From assembly GCF_030316895.1 (NCBI RefSeq), contig NZ_JASZYV010000001.1:1054001-1118000 (forward strand): 64,000 nucleotides of DNA, written 5' to 3'. Both the position numbers and the translations under genes were made by a program. Each line of letters begins with the position of its first letter. The stretch's first letter is position 1. Shown piece by piece: positions 9,816 through 21,062 of the stretch. The DNA is from Variovorax dokdonensis (GTDB lineage Bacteria > Pseudomonadota > Gammaproteobacteria > Burkholderiales > Burkholderiaceae_C). The notes under the pieces were generated by a model. The model made no database searches, was not told the origin of the DNA, and saw only the letters and a list, made by a program, of their open reading frames with translations.

Positions 9816-11279
9816 ATGACCGCATCTTTCTCCAATCTTTCGCTGGCCGAACCGCTGGCGCGCGCCGTAGCCGAAATGGGCTACGAAACCATGACACCCA
9901 TCCAGGAGCAGGCCATTCCGGTGGTCCTGACGGGACGGGACGTGATGGGGGCCGCCCAGACCGGTACCGGCAAGACGGCCGCATTCTCGCTGCCGTTGCT
10001 TCAGCGCATGCTCAAGCACGAAAACCCTTCGACCTCGCCGGCGCGGCATCCCGTGCGGGCTCTGGTGCTCCTGCCGACGCGCGAACTGGCGGTCCAGGTG
10101 GCCCAGCAGGTGGAGCTCTACGCCAAGTACACGCAGTTGCGCAGTGCTGTGGTTTTCGGCGGCATGGACATGAAGCCGCAGACGGCGGAACTCAAGAAGG
10201 GCGTCGAAGTCCTGGTCGCCACGCCCGGGCGCCTGCTCGATCACATCGAAGCGAAGAACGCGGTGCTCAACCAGGTCGAATACGTCGTGCTCGACGAGGC
10301 AGACCGCATGCTGGACATCGGCTTCCTGCCGGATCTGCAGCGCATCCTGAGCTACCTGCCCAAGCAACGCACCACCTTGCTCTTCTCGGCCACCTTTTCG
10401 CCGGAGATCAAACGCCTCGCGTCGAGCTACCTGCAGGACCCAGTCACCATCGAGGTGGCGCGTCCGAACCAGACGGCATCCACCGTGGAGCAGCGCTTCT
10501 ACAGCGTGCCGGATGACGACAAGCGCCGTGCGCTCAAGCAACTGATCCGCGAACGCGGTATCACCCAGGCTTTCGTCTTCGTCAACAGCAAGCTCGGTTG
10601 TGCGCGCCTGGCCCGCTCGCTGGAACGCGAGGGCCTTCGTGCCACCGCGCTGCATGGCGACAAGAGCCAGGAGGAGCGCCTGAAGGCGCTCAATGCCTTC
10701 AAGGCCGGCGAAGTCGACCTGCTGGTGTGCACCGACGTGGCCGCGCGCGGCCTGGACATCAAGGACGTGCCGGCGGTCTTCAATTTCGACGTGCCGTTCA
10801 ACGCCGAGGACTACGTTCACCGCATCGGCCGTACCGGCCGCGCTGGCGCCTCGGGCCTGGCCATGAGCTTTGCAGGCGGCGGCAACGACACCCGCCTGGT
10901 CGCCGACATCGAGAAGCTCATCAAGATGAAGATCGAGCTCGAGCCGATCGAGTTCGAGGAAGATCGCCCGCGCGGTCGCATCAACGACGGCCGTCGCCAT
11001 TGGCGCGAAGAGGGCGAGGCGGGCGATGCGCGCGACGTGCTCGACATGCCGCGCGAACGCGCCCCTGAAGGGCGCCGTGCGCCCCGTCCGTACCGCCCGG
11101 CGGCCGCTCCGCGCGATCCGTTCTTCGACAAGCCCTACGAGGCTGGTCAGGACAGCGAGAACCCGCCAGCCTGGGAGGCCGCTGCGCGCAGCGCTTCGCC
11201 GGCGCAGCGCAATATGTCCACCAACATCCGCGCCAAGCGCAAGGTCGCGGCGCTGTTCAAGGCAACCCCCACGCCTTGA
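9816..11279 (+). CDS. rhlE: ATP-dependent RNA helicase RhlE
   Basis: A 487-residue DEAD-box helicase that remodels RNA duplexes. Motifs in order: Q-motif (MTPIQEQAIP, about 27-36), Walker A GTGKT (50-54), PTRELAVQ, DEAD (160-163), SAT (LLFSATFS), then the C-terminal domain with TDVAARGLDI and HRIGRTGRAG. The basic, Arg/Pro-rich tail (about residues 385-487) ends with a NIRAKRKVAALFK segment typical of RhlE. The start at 9816 gives the family N terminus (FSNLSLAEPL). It is convergent with apaH. Confidence 0.94.
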   Translation: MTASFSNLSLAEPLARAVAEMGYETMTPIQEQAIPVVLTGRDVMGAAQTGTGKTAAFSLPLLQRMLKHENPSTSPARHPVRALVLLPTRELAVQVAQQVELYAKYTQLRSAVVFGGMDMKPQTAELKKGVEVLVATPGRLLDHIEAKNAVLNQVEYVVLDEADRMLDIGFLPDLQRILSYLPKQRTTLLFSATFSPEIKRLASSYLQDPVTIEVARPNQTASTVEQRFYSVPDDDKRRALKQLIRERGITQAFVFVNSKLGCARLARSLEREGLRATALHGDKSQEERLKALNAFKAGEVDLLVCTDVAARGLDIKDVPAVFNFDVPFNAEDYVHRIGRTGRAGASGLAMSFAGGGNDTRLVADIEKLIKMKIELEPIEFEEDRPRGRINDGRRHWREEGEAGDARDVLDMPRERAPEGRRAPRPYRPAAAPRDPFFDKPYEAGQDSENPPAWEAAARSASPAQRNMSTNIRAKRKVAALFKATPTP

Positions 11280-11310
11280 CCAGCACCCGGGGCAGCCGGC
11301 TGGCGCGGCT

Positions 11311-12159
11311 TCAGCCTGGCCTCTGGGACTGCTCGCACTTCACTTGGATCAATTCCCGCTCGGCCAGGGTACTGCCGATGCGTGCGGCGCTCAGGCATCC
11401 ACCCCAGACGCAGCCGGTATCCAGTGAAATCAGGTCCGGCCTGGACTTCCAGCCCAGCGTGGACCAGTGACCGAAAGCGACGACGGTGCCGGCTTCGTGC
11501 GTACGACGCCCGGGCACGTCGAACCAGGGCATGTATCCCTTCGGCGGATCCGCGGCGCCGTCCTTGGTCTCGAACTCCATCCGTCCGTCCTCGGTGCAAA
11601 ACCGCATGCGCGTGAGCGCGTTGACGATGAACCGAAGTCGCGCCGGGCCTTCCAGGGCATCGTCCCAGCGTGCGGGTTCGTTGCCGTACATCTCATTCAG
11701 GAAGTCGGCGTAGTGGCTGCTGCGCAGCACCCGTTCGAGCTCGCCGGCATGGCGCATGGTGTCGTCGACCGTCCACTGCGGCGGCACGCCGGCATGCACC
11801 ATCAGAAGGTCATGTCCGCCGATCGTCCGGCGAAGGGCCATTGCCTGGTGGCGCAGCCAGTCCAGAACTGCGTCCCGATCGGGCAGGTGGAGGATTTCGC
11901 CGAGCGTATCCCGCTTGCCGGCCGAGCGGGCGCCGTTGGCCACGCCGAGCAGATGGAGGTCGTGGTTGCCCAGCAGGCATTGGGCGCTGGCGCCCAGTGC
12001 GTGCAGCCGGCGCAGCACGGCAGCCGATTCGGGGCCGCGGTTGACCAGGTCGCCGAGCACCACCAGCGTGTCGCGGCTGGGCGAGAAGTCGATGCGTTCG
12101 AGCAGGCGCCCCAGCGGAGCGTCGCAGCCTTGTATATCGCCGATCAAGTAAAGTGGCAT
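11311..12159 (-). CDS. apaH: Bis(5'-nucleosyl)-tetraphosphatase, symmetrical
   Basis: A 282-residue calcineurin-like phosphoesterase that hydrolyses Ap4A to two ADP and can remove NpnN caps from RNA. It shows GDIQGC near the N terminus, VLGDLVNRGPES, LLGNHDLHLL and, towards the C terminus, FGHWSTLGW. An alternative ATG three codons upstream (12168) sits only three bases from a GAGGG; the start at 12159 aligns best with the E. coli protein. The gene stands alone, convergent with rhlE and divergent from the CNNM protein. Confidence 0.9.
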   Translation of the reverse strand: MPLYLIGDIQGCDAPLGRLLERIDFSPSRDTLVVLGDLVNRGPESAAVLRRLHALGASAQCLLGNHDLHLLGVANGARSAGKRDTLGEILHLPDRDAVLDWLRHQAMALRRTIGGHDLLMVHAGVPPQWTVDDTMRHAGELERVLRSSHYADFLNEMYGNEPARWDDALEGPARLRFIVNALTRMRFCTEDGRMEFETKDGAADPPKGYMPWFDVPGRRTHEAGTVVAFGHWSTLGWKSRPDLISLDTGCVWGGCLSAARIGSTLAERELIQVKCEQSQRPG

Positions 12160-12268
12160 GTTCGTCATTTTCCCTCGGAGTTCATGAAGCCCCCGCCTTC
12201 GTTCTTGCGCCCCATCCCGTTGGACAGGCACGCGCGGCCTTGCCTTGCGTCGGACGGGGTCGCTTGAC

Positions 12269-13582
12269 ATGGATGTCGTCTTACTGGCCCTGCTGACGAC
12301 CTGCAACGCGTTGTTCGCGATGTCCGAAATGGCCTTGTCGACCGCGCGGCGCGCCCGGCTCGCGGCCTTGGCTGAAACAGGCGATGCTGGCGCGAGCGCT
12401 GCGCTGCGCCTGATGGAGGACCCGACCCGGTTCCTGTCCACCGTGCAGATCGGCATCACCTCGATCGGCATGCTCAGCGGCATCGTCGGTGAGGCGGCGT
12501 TTGCCGGCCCGCTGGCGATCTGGCTGCAAGCTCACGGCATGGGCGAGGGCGCCTCCAGCATCGTCTCGACCGGTGTGGTCGTGGCCTTCATCACGTTCTT
12601 CACCATCCTGGTGGGCGAACTGGTGCCCAAGCGCATCGGACAGCTCTATCCCGAGATCGTGGCGCGCTGGGTCTCGCGCCCGATGGCGGGTCTCGCCAAG
12701 GCGGCGCGGCCCTTCGTGCTGCTGCTGTCGGGTTCGACAGCGGCGTTGCTCAAGCTGCTGCGTATCGATTCGACCGGCTCGCGCGCGGTCACCGAGGAAG
12801 AAATCTCCGCCAGCCTCGAAGAAGGCGTGGATGCCGGCGTGATCGAACAGCACGAGCACCAGATGGTGCGCAACGTGTTCCACCTGGACGATCGACGCCT
12901 GACGTCGCTCATGATCCCGCGTGCCGACATCGAGTGGATGGACGGCAGCCTGAGCGTTGCCGAATGCCTGGACAAGGTGGCACGCGCCGCAGAACTGGGG
13001 CTCGTGCATTCCTGGTATCCGGTCTGCCGTGGTTCGCTGGACGACGTCGTCGGTGTGATCAGCGTGGCACGCCTGCTGCAGTTGGGCCGTTCGTACGATC
13101 GTCCGCTGTCCACCGCCGCCCAGCCCGCTTCCTTCGTGCCGGAAACGCTCACCGGCATGGAACTGCTGGAGCAATACCGCGTGCGTGCCGGCCGGCTGGT
13201 GTTCGTGGTCGACGAGTACGGCGTGGTGCAGGGCCTGATGACGCCGCGAGACCTGCTCGAAGCCATCACCGGGGAGCTGCAGCCAGGCCTGCAGGAGGAC
13301 GCGTGGGCCACGGCCAAGCCCGACGGCAGCTGGGAGCTCGACGGCCTCATGCCCGTGTCGGAACTGCGCGCGCGGCTGAACATCCGCAGCCTGCCCGACG
13401 AAGACAGGGGCCGCTACAACACCCTGGCCGGCCTGCTGCTCTCGGTGTCGGGCGAATTGCCCGGAGTGGGCGAGGTCATCGAGGCGGCCGACTGGCGCTT
13501 CCAGGTGCTGGCGCTGGACGGACGCCGCATCGACCGCGTGCTGGCGAAGCCCATCGATTCCGAAATGCATTCGGGCGGCTGA
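12269..13582 (+). CDS. CNNM/CBS-domain membrane protein (HlyC/CorC family)
   Basis: A 437-residue inner-membrane protein. The N-terminal CNNM (DUF21) domain has about four hydrophobic segments in residues 1-150 and the NALFAMSEMALSTARRARL motif. A CBS pair follows (about 200-320, including VVDEYGVVQGLMTPRDLLEAI) and a C-terminal CorC_HlyC domain (about 345-430). Members act in Mg/Co homeostasis or efflux; this paralogue's role is unknown. The ATG at 12269 begins exactly at the first membrane helix; TTG at 12245 is less likely. Confidence 0.85.
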   Translation: MDVVLLALLTTCNALFAMSEMALSTARRARLAALAETGDAGASAALRLMEDPTRFLSTVQIGITSIGMLSGIVGEAAFAGPLAIWLQAHGMGEGASSIVSTGVVVAFITFFTILVGELVPKRIGQLYPEIVARWVSRPMAGLAKAARPFVLLLSGSTAALLKLLRIDSTGSRAVTEEEISASLEEGVDAGVIEQHEHQMVRNVFHLDDRRLTSLMIPRADIEWMDGSLSVAECLDKVARAAELGLVHSWYPVCRGSLDDVVGVISVARLLQLGRSYDRPLSTAAQPASFVPETLTGMELLEQYRVRAGRLVFVVDEYGVVQGLMTPRDLLEAITGELQPGLQEDAWATAKPDGSWELDGLMPVSELRARLNIRSLPDEDRGRYNTLAGLLLSVSGELPGVGEVIEAADWRFQVLALDGRRIDRVLAKPIDSEMHSGG

Positions 13583-13706
13583 CAAACCGGCCTACCACCC
13601 ACGGCCGAAGGCCCTCACGGCTTTTCAAACTCATTGCCATTGGTTCGTCTGGCCTACATGGGCGCGCTTCGCGTTGGGCGAAGCCGGGTTTTCGAAGGAT
13701 GTCGCC

Positions 13707-13979
13707 GTGAGCCAGGATCACCAAATCGCCTTGATGGTCGACGAGCCCATCCCGGGCCATTTCTACTGGATGCTGCTGCGTCATGAAGACGCCGAGCATC
13801 ACCCGCAGGTGGTGGATTGCGCGCCGGGGCCGCTGCCCGGATACGCGCCGGCCATGATGGCGGGTATTGCCGCGCTGCAGCGCCGCGTGGACGCAAAGGC
13901 CGAAGGCGGCGGCGTGCCGGTCGTCGCGGCCTTCATAGCGCCCGCCGACGAGCAACGCGGGCGGCCGCGTCACCACTGA
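13707..13979 (+). CDS. Small hypothetical protein
   Basis: A 90-residue soluble protein that I do not recognise. It begins VSQDHQIALMVDEPIPGHFYWML and has a short acidic/His patch (RHEDAEHHPQ). No signal peptide, membrane segment or metal-binding cluster is evident. The GTG start is chosen because AAGGA lies seven bases upstream. It stands alone, with an upstream gap of about 120 bases, and is convergent with the nuclease gene. Its coding character rests on the ribosome binding site and codon usage. Confidence 0.6.
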   Translation: MSQDHQIALMVDEPIPGHFYWMLLRHEDAEHHPQVVDCAPGPLPGYAPAMMAGIAALQRRVDAKAEGGGVPVVAAFIAPADEQRGRPRHH

Positions 13980-13997
13980 GGCGCCGAAGATGTCGCG

Positions 13998-14513
13998 TCA
14001 GCGGCTGCGACCGTAGACGGAGGGATGAAACTGCCGCCAAAGCCACGGCGGCACCGCGTCGCTGTCGCTCCACAGCCCCGCTTGACGGGCCTGCGCCTCT
14101 TGCTGCGAATGCGCATAGGCACTGCGCATCTCGGGGGGCTGGGTGTGCGCGAATCGTTCGTCCCACCAAGCCAGTCCGACGGTGAGCATGGCGTGGCCGG
14201 CGTCGAGCGTCTGCGGGCAGACCTTGGCGTCGTCGCCATCCCGGCAATGGCTGGGCGCAACCCAGACGCGGCAGACGCGGCGGCCGTAGCGATCGTCCCG
14301 CGTCTGGCATTCCAGCCGCGCGGGCCGTTCGAGCGCGAGGTCCGCCAGCTTTTGCCGCGAGCGCCGGCCGAAGGGCTGGCGGTACTCGGGCGCGTCGATG
14401 CCGGCGAGCCGCACCGTCTGAACCTCCGCCTCCGAGTCGCAGCGCGCCTTGAGGGTGTCGCCGTCCGAGACGGCAATGACGACACAGAAGAGCGCAGCAG
14501 CGAAAACGGACAT
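13998..14513 (-). CDS. Secreted thermonuclease-like protein (SNase family)
   Basis: A 171-residue protein with a short hydrophobic signal sequence (residues 2-14) and a staphylococcal-nuclease fold: VSDGDTLKA, RLAGIDAPEYRQPFGRRSRQKL and DRYGRRVCRVWV, which carry the family's catalytic Arg, Glu/Asp and Arg positions. Five cysteines suggest disulfides in the periplasm or outside. It lies 25 bases after the dehydratase gene on the same strand, so it could be read through from the sugar-acid operon, although a functional link is not obvious. No good ribosome binding site is visible. Confidence 0.78.
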   Translation of the reverse strand: MSVFAAALFCVVIAVSDGDTLKARCDSEAEVQTVRLAGIDAPEYRQPFGRRSRQKLADLALERPARLECQTRDDRYGRRVCRVWVAPSHCRDGDDAKVCPQTLDAGHAMLTVGLAWWDERFAHTQPPEMRSAYAHSQQEAQARQAGLWSDSDAVPPWLWRQFHPSVYGRSR

Positions 14514-14538
14514 GCAGGAAGCGAACGCGACGACAGGG

Positions 14539-16389
14539 TCAGTGATTGTCGCGCGGCAGGCCCATCGTCTCGTTGACGCGCTGGTACTTCACCGCCGGCT
14601 TGAGCACCATGCCGTTGGAGAGTTCGTCCACCATGCCGCGCTGGATCTCCTGCCAGGGCGTCTGGCTGGGCGGGTAGGCATAGCCGCCGGCCTTTTCCAG
14701 TTCGGTACGGCGGCGTGCGAGTTCCTCATCGGGCACCAGCATGTTGGCGCTGCGCTTCTTCAGGTCGAAGCGCACGCGGTCGCCGGTCTTGAGCAGTGCC
14801 AGGCCGCCGCCGGTGGCGGCTTCGGGCGAGGCGTTGAGAATGGACGGCGAGCCCGATGTGCCCGACTGCCGGCCATCACCGATGCAGGGCAGGGCAGTGA
14901 TGCCCTTCTTGAGCAGGTAGGCCGGCGGACGCATGTTCACCACCTCGGCCGCACCGGGATAGCCGATGGGGCCGACGCCGCGCATGAAGAGCACGCAATG
15001 CGCATCGATCTTGAGCTTGGGATCGTCGATGCGCTTGTGATAGTCCTCCGGCCCGTCGAACACCACCGCGCGGCCTTCGAAGGCCATGGGGTCGGCCGGA
15101 TTCTCGAGGTAGCGCTGGCGGAATTCGGGCGTGATCACGCTCGTCTTCATGATGGCCGAGTCGAACAGGTTGCCGCTGAAGTTGAGGAAGCCGGCGTCTT
15201 TCTTGAGCGGCTTGTTGTAGGGCAGGATGACCTTGCGGTCGCTCGCGAAATGCCCTTCGCAGTTCTCGATGAGCGTCTTTCCGTTGACGGTGAGGGCGGG
15301 CTGGATCTTGCCCTTGGCCACCAGTTCGGCAACGACCGCGGGCACGCCACCGGCGCGGTAGAAATCCTCGCCCAGGTATTCGCCGGCCGGCTGCAGGTTG
15401 ACCAGCAGGGGCACCTTGTAGCCGAGCTTTTCCCAATCGGCGTTGGACAGCGGCACGCCGATGTGGCGGGCGATGGCATTGAGGTGAATGGGCGCGTTGG
15501 TCGATCCGCCGATGGCGGAGTTGACGATGATGGCGTTCTCGAAGGCCGCACGCGTCAGGATGTCGGACGGCTTGAGGTTCTCGCGCACCATCTCGACGAT
15601 GCGCTTGCCCGTCATGTAGGCCATCTCCTGGCGGTCGCGATAGGGCGCGGGGATGGCGGCGCTGCCTGGCAGCGTCATGCCCAGCGCTTCGGCCAGCGCG
15701 TTCATGGTGCTGGCCGTCCCCATCGTGTTGCAGTGGCCGGTCGATGGCGCCGAAGAGGCCACCAGCTTCAGAAAGCCTTCGTAGCCGATCTCGCCGGCCG
15801 CCATCATCTCGCGCGCCCGCCACACGATCGTGCCCGAGCCGGTCCGCTGGCCTTCGTACCAGCCATTGAGCATCGGCCCTGAATTGAGCGCGATGGCCGG
15901 AATGTCGACCGTGGCCGCGGCCATGATCTGCGCCGGCGTGGTCTTGTCGCAGCCGGTGGTCAGCACCACGCCGTCGATCGGGTAGCCATAGAGCACCTCC
16001 ACCAGCGAGAGGTACTGAAGGTTGCGGTCCAGCGAGGCGGTGGGGCGCTTGCAGGTCTCCTGGATGGGGTGCAGCGGAAACTCGAAGGCGATGCCGCCGG
16101 CGTCGCGGATGCCTTCGCGCATGCGCTCGGCCAGCACCAGGTGGTGCCGGTTGCAGGGTGCGATGTCGGAACCCGATTGCGCAATCCCGATGATCGGCCG
16201 GCCCGATTGCAGTTCTTCCAGGCCCAGGCCGAAGTTCATCGTGCGCTCGATGTAGAGCGCGGTCATGTCGGCATTGGCCGGATTGTCGAACCAGGCTTGG
16301 GAGCGAAAGCGCTGGCCGGCCTTGGCGCTCTTGCTCTTCTTCCCGGCTGCATTGGCGGGCCGTGACTTGGTGCTGGCGGTTTTCTTCAT
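14539..16389 (-). CDS. IlvD/Edd-family aldonate dehydratase (XylD-like)
   Basis: A 616-residue [Fe-S] dehydratase that removes water from a sugar acid to give a 2-keto-3-deoxy acid. The three cluster cysteines are present: Cys79 (DIAPCN), Cys147 (TTGCDKTTP) and Cys220 (GHCNTMG). Overall it resembles Caulobacter XylD (D-xylonate dehydratase) more than Ilv[42 protein letters not shown]. The first 27 residues are an odd Lys/Ala/Ser-rich tail absent from usual members. It sits 53 bases after the DenD-like gene in the same operon. The exact substrate (xylonate, arabinonate or other) cannot be read from sequence. Confidence 0.87.
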   Translation of the reverse strand: MKKTASTKSRPANAAGKKSKSAKAGQRFRSQAWFDNPANADMTALYIERTMNFGLGLEELQSGRPIIGIAQSGSDIAPCNRHHLVLAERMREGIRDAGGIAFEFPLHPIQETCKRPTASLDRNLQYLSLVEVLYGYPIDGVVLTTGCDKTTPAQIMAAATVDIPAIALNSGPMLNGWYEGQRTGSGTIVWRAREMMAAGEIGYEGFLKLVASSAPSTGHCNTMGTASTMNALAEALGMTLPGSAAIPAPYRDRQEMAYMTGKRIVEMVRENLKPSDILTRAAFENAIIVNSAIGGSTNAPIHLNAIARHIGVPLSNADWEKLGYKVPLLVNLQPAGEYLGEDFYRAGGVPAVVAELVAKGKIQPALTVNGKTLIENCEGHFASDRKVILPYNKPLKKDAGFLNFSGNLFDSAIMKTSVITPEFRQRYLENPADPMAFEGRAVVFDGPEDYHKRIDDPKLKIDAHCVLFMRGVGPIGYPGAAEVVNMRPPAYLLKKGITALPCIGDGRQSGTSGSPSILNASPEAATGGGLALLKTGDRVRFDLKKRSANMLVPDEELARRRTELEKAGGYAYPPSQTPWQEIQRGMVDELSNGMVLKPAVKYQRVNETMGLPRDNH

Positions 16390-16442
16390 GGCGGTCGGAT
16401 GTCTTGGGCGGTTTGGGGCGTGCTTTGGAGCTGTGGTGGGCG

Positions 16443-17459
16443 TCAGTTCAGTCCCTTGAGGGTCTGGTCGGCGTTGGGCAGGGCGCGGCAATCGTCGATG
16501 TACTGGCGAATGATCTCCGCGAAGGTCTTGTGCGGCTTGAGCCCCAGGCGCTCCGCGCGCGCGCCGGATGCACCGGTGGGCCAGTTGGCGACGATGTTGG
16601 CGATGCGCTCGTCGCGCTCGAATTTCACGCGCGCCCGCACCGCGCTGCCAGCCACTTCTTCCAGTGCATCGAGCATGTCGGCGACACGGATGTTGAGCGC
16701 CGGCAGGTTCAGGGCGGTGCGGCCGCAGAAGGCTTCGCGCGTGGCTTCGTACACGGCAATCAGGCCGTCGACCGTGTGCGCGGGCGACGACATGGGATGC
16801 GAGACATCGGGCGAGACCGGGCAGATGGCTTCGACGCCTGCCAGCGGCTCACGGATGATGCCGCTGAAGAACGAAGACGCCGCGCCGTTGGGCCGGCCTG
16901 GGCGGACCGTGACGGTCATCAGGCGAGCGGCGCGGCCATCGATGTAGCCCTTGCGCGTGTAGTCGGCGATCAGGTGCTCGCAGATGAGCTTCTGCGTGCC
17001 GTAGGAAGTCTGCGGCGTCGGGAGCGTGTCGTCTGCCACCACCTTGGGGAAGGCCACGGCCGGATCGGGCCCGAATACCGCGATCGAGCTGGAGAAGACC
17101 AGCCGCGTCGGCGTGCCGCCGGCCTCGGTGCGGGCGCGCAGCGCGTCGAGCACGGCACGCGTGCTGTCGAGGTTGGAGGTCAGGCCGAGCTGGAAATCGG
17201 CTTCGCATTCGCCCGATACGGCGGACGCCAGGTGAAAGATGCCATCGAAGGCTTCGGTCTTGAGCGCTTCGGTCTGCGAAAGCAGCGGGCCGGTGCGCGC
17301 TTCCACGCGCGGGTCGGCCAGCAGATCGGCCGGTGGCGGCGCGATGTCGGTCAGCACCATGCGTTCGATGCGCCGGCCTGTCAGCTCGCCGCGCGCCAGC
17401 AGGGCCCTGGCCAGCCTTGCGCCGACGAAGCCGCCGCCGCCTGTGATCATGAGTTTCAT
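16443..17459 (-). CDS. denD: NAD-dependent sugar-acid dehydrogenase, DenD-like
   Basis: A 338-residue extended short-chain dehydrogenase/epimerase. It has an N-terminal dinucleotide motif GGGGFVG (7-13), catalytic Ser in SSSIAVF (123-129), and Tyr153/Lys157 (SYGTQK). It resembles D-erythronate dehydrogenase (DenD), which oxidises D-erythronate to the 2-keto acid with NAD. Its start codon overlaps the regulator's stop by four bases (ATGA), so the two are translationally coupled. The usual DenD partners (OtnK, OtnC, OtnI) are absent here and an IlvD-type dehydratase follows, so the true substrate may be a different sugar or aldonate. Confidence 0.8.
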   Translation of the reverse strand: MKLMITGGGGFVGARLARALLARGELTGRRIERMVLTDIAPPPADLLADPRVEARTGPLLSQTEALKTEAFDGIFHLASAVSGECEADFQLGLTSNLDSTRAVLDALRARTEAGGTPTRLVFSSSIAVFGPDPAVAFPKVVADDTLPTPQTSYGTQKLICEHLIADYTRKGYIDGRAARLMTVTVRPGRPNGAASSFFSGIIREPLAGVEAICPVSPDVSHPMSSPAHTVDGLIAVYEATREAFCGRTALNLPALNIRVADMLDALEEVAGSAVRARVKFERDERIANIVANWPTGASGARAERLGLKPHKTFAEIIRQYIDDCRALPNADQTLKGLN

Positions 17460-18295
17460 CGGGTGTTCTCCTTGATTCGCTTGGATTGTCGGTCGGCGCG
17501 CACGGCCGGGCGTGCGCGAGCCGGGGATCGGGGGGCGGGGGCCGGCGTCAGCACGCCGCCTTCGACCAGGCGCTGACGGCCGCGGCCGATGTGGCGCAGG
17601 GCGCTCGCGCGAGCCGCGTCGGGGTCGCGCGCTGCAATGGCGTCGACGATGGCGCGATGCTCTAGCTGCACTTCCTGCATGAAATCGAGCCGGCGTGCTT
17701 CGTTGCCGCGCGTGATGCGCATGCCCTCGCGCAGGTACTGTTCGAGAAAGCCCAGCAGCAGGCCGAACTGCGGATTGCCGCTGGCCTCGCCGATGGCGCG
17801 ATGAAAGGCCAGGTCTTCGGCCACGCCGTCGCTGCCCTGCGCCACCGCCGCGTCGATGGCCTTGAGCGCGCGGCGGATCGCCGCCACCTGGGCGCGCGTG
17901 GCTCGCTCGGCGGCCAGCGCGGCGATCTCGCCCTCGAGCACGCGGCGAACCTCCACCACGTGCACCACCGCCTCGACCGAATCGAGAACGCTGGGATCGA
18001 ACGCCAGCGGCAGGTTGCTGGGCGCGGCCATCACATAGACGCCGGAGCCCTGCCGGGCAGAGACGAGCGAGCGTGACTTGAGTTGGTGAACCGCCTCGCG
18101 CACCACGGTGCGCGACACGCCGTGCGCCGTAGCCAACTGCTGCTCGGTGGGCAGCCGCTCGCCCGGCGCCAGCTTGCCGGATTCGATCAGGCCGGCCAGG
18201 CGCTGCGCCAGACGGTCGGAGAGGCGGTCTGCCGGTTGCCGCAAGGGCAGCGGCGACAGTACGGCGGGCGGTGGATTTCGGGGCGTTTGGAGCAC
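17456..18295 (-). CDS. GntR/FadR-family transcriptional regulator (FCD domain)
   Basis: A 279-residue regulator. A winged HTH (about residues 18-80: LPTEQQLATAHGVSRTVVREAVHQL, RQGSGVYV) is followed by an all-helical FCD effector domain with the expected metal/ligand residues (EDLAFHRA, LEHRAI, LRHIGRG). The C terminus is a Pro/Arg-rich tail. No ATG is in a usable position; GTG at 18295 is chosen, although TTG or GTG codons up to about 40 bases further upstream are possible. It heads the operon with denD-like and dehydratase genes and diverges from the sugar ABC importer, so it probably represses both when the sugar acid is absent. Confidence 0.85.
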   Translation of the reverse strand: MLQTPRNPPPAVLSPLPLRQPADRLSDRLAQRLAGLIESGKLAPGERLPTEQQLATAHGVSRTVVREAVHQLKSRSLVSARQGSGVYVMAAPSNLPLAFDPSVLDSVEAVVHVVEVRRVLEGEIAALAAERATRAQVAAIRRALKAIDAAVAQGSDGVAEDLAFHRAIGEASGNPQFGLLLGFLEQYLREGMRITRGNEARRLDFMQEVQLEHRAIVDAIAARDPDAARASALRHIGRGRQRLVEGGVLTPAPAPRSPARARPAVRADRQSKRIKENTR

Positions 18296-18457
18296 GGTAA
18301 TCAGGTCATCATACAAATTTCTCAGGGTTGACACGTATTGGTTTGCCCGGATGGCAAGTGGCCTGACCAGTGCGGATACTGCCTCGCATCGAACGGGGGC
18401 CGGTGCGGCTTCCCCGTGGGTGAAACCGCTTTCTGGTTTTCCTGGAGATTGCATCGC

Positions 18458-19531
<1,074 letters not shown>

Positions 19532-19600
19532 TTCCAGCACCCCCTTGTCTTTCGAAGGTTCCGGGAAGTAGTAGTTCAACACACGAAACAGGAGACACGA

Positions 19601-20932
19601 ATGAACGAGTTCAATCGCCGCAAGTTTCTGGAGGGTTCCGCCGGCATGGCAGCGGCCGCGTCGCTCGGCGTGGGCGGGGCAATGTTCGCCACGTCCGCCA
19701 ACGCCCAGTCCGCGCTGACCTTCAAGCCGGAAAAAGGCGCCAAGCTTCGCGTGCTGCGCTGGAGTCGATTCGTTCAGGGTGACATCGATGCCTACATGGC
19801 GAACGTGAAGGCGTTCACCGAGAAGACGGGCGTCGAGGTGCGCGTGGACAACGAAGGCTGGGAAGACGTGCGTCCGAAGGCGGCGGTGGCGGCCAACACC
19901 GGCGCCGGCCCGGACATCATCCTGTCGACCAACGACGATGCCAACCTCTATCCGGACAAGCTGCTCGACGTCACCGATCTGGCGGAGTACCTGGGCAAGA
20001 AGTACGGCGGCTGGTACCCGGCCGTGCAGCAATATCTGCGGCCTGACGGCAAGAAGTGGATCGGCCTGGGCCTTGGCGCTGCCGGTTCGATGATCGTGTA
20101 TCGCAAGAGCATGGTGGAGGCAGCCGGCTTCAAGGAGTTTCCCAAGGACACGGCCGGGTTCCTCGCCCTGCACAAGGCGCTCAAGGACAAGGGCACGCCT
20201 GGCGGCTATGCACTGGGCAACGCGACAGGCGACAGCCTGTGGACCAACTGGTTGATGTGGTCGCATGGCGGCCAGCTGGTCGACAAGAGCAACAAGGTCG
20301 TGATCAACAGCCCCGAAACCCTCAAGGCGCTGGAATACGGCAAGCAGCTCTATCCCAACTTCATCCCGGGCACGCTGTCGTGGCTTGACCCGAACAACAA
20401 CAAGGCGTTCCTCGACGGCCAGATCGCGGTGACCAACAACGGCATATCGATCTACTACGCGGCCAAGAACTCGCAGGACCCGAAGATCAAGGAAATGGCG
20501 GCCGACATCTTCCACGCGCCGTTCCCGATCGGGCCGGTGGGCGTGCCGACGGAGTCGCACCTGTTCTTCAACCAGATGGTGATGAAGTACACCAAGTACC
20601 CGAATGCGGCCAAGGAGTTCCTGCGCTTCATGATGGAGCGCGAGCAGTTCGACAAGTGGCTCATCGGCGGCGGCGGGTACGTTGCGCAACCGCTGGCAGC
20701 CTATGAAAGCTGCCCGATCTGGACCTCCGATCCCAAGCACATGGCCTATCGCGACTGCGTGAAGAACATGCGCCCCACCGGCTACGCCGGCAAGCTGGGG
20801 TATGCCTCGGCGGGTGCCGGCGCCGACTTCATCGTCGCCAACATGGTGGCAGAGGCCATCAGCGGATCCAAGACGCCACAGGAGGCGATGGAGCGCGCCC
20901 AGAAGCGCGCCGAGCGCTACTACAAGGTGTGA
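19601..20932 (+). CDS. Sugar ABC transporter substrate-binding protein (family 1, Tat signal)
   Basis: A 443-residue periplasmic binding protein. The N terminus has a twin-arginine motif (NRRKFLEG, about residue 5), a hydrophobic core and an ANA cleavage site, so it should fold before export. Mature features match family 1 extracellular binding proteins (LRVLRWSRFVQGDID, AANTGAGPDIIL, GLGLGAAGSMIVYRKS, AVTNNGISIYYA). AGGAGA precedes the ATG by five bases. It is followed by 130 bases with short hairpins before the permeases, a usual way to keep the binding protein in excess. The sugar is unknown, probably a sugar acid or related compound. Confidence 0.88.
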   Translation: MNEFNRRKFLEGSAGMAAAASLGVGGAMFATSANAQSALTFKPEKGAKLRVLRWSRFVQGDIDAYMANVKAFTEKTGVEVRVDNEGWEDVRPKAAVAANTGAGPDIILSTNDDANLYPDKLLDVTDLAEYLGKKYGGWYPAVQQYLRPDGKKWIGLGLGAAGSMIVYRKSMVEAAGFKEFPKDTAGFLALHKALKDKGTPGGYALGNATGDSLWTNWLMWSHGGQLVDKSNKVVINSPETLKALEYGKQLYPNFIPGTLSWLDPNNNKAFLDGQIAVTNNGISIYYAAKNSQDPKIKEMAADIFHAPFPIGPVGVPTESHLFFNQMVMKYTKYPNAAKEFLRFMMEREQFDKWLIGGGGYVAQPLAAYESCPIWTSDPKHMAYRDCVKNMRPTGYAGKLGYASAGAGADFIVANMVAEAISGSKTPQEAMERAQKRAERYYKV

Positions 20933-21062
20933 TCGCAGCACCCCCGATCCGTCTCGCTGCGTTTGCCTGGCAAATCCAGTTGCGCGGGAGCCGCGAAGTG
21001 CCTCGCCTTCGCCGGGCGACGGAGACAGAAGGGTCGGGTTGTCGGACTTGCAGGAGTAGATC

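Noticed and set aside
14449..15882. A 477-codon rightward frame opposite the dehydratase
   Set aside because: The dehydratase has full family motifs. The opposite frame has none and is rich in Arg/His/Gly, typical of antisense frames.
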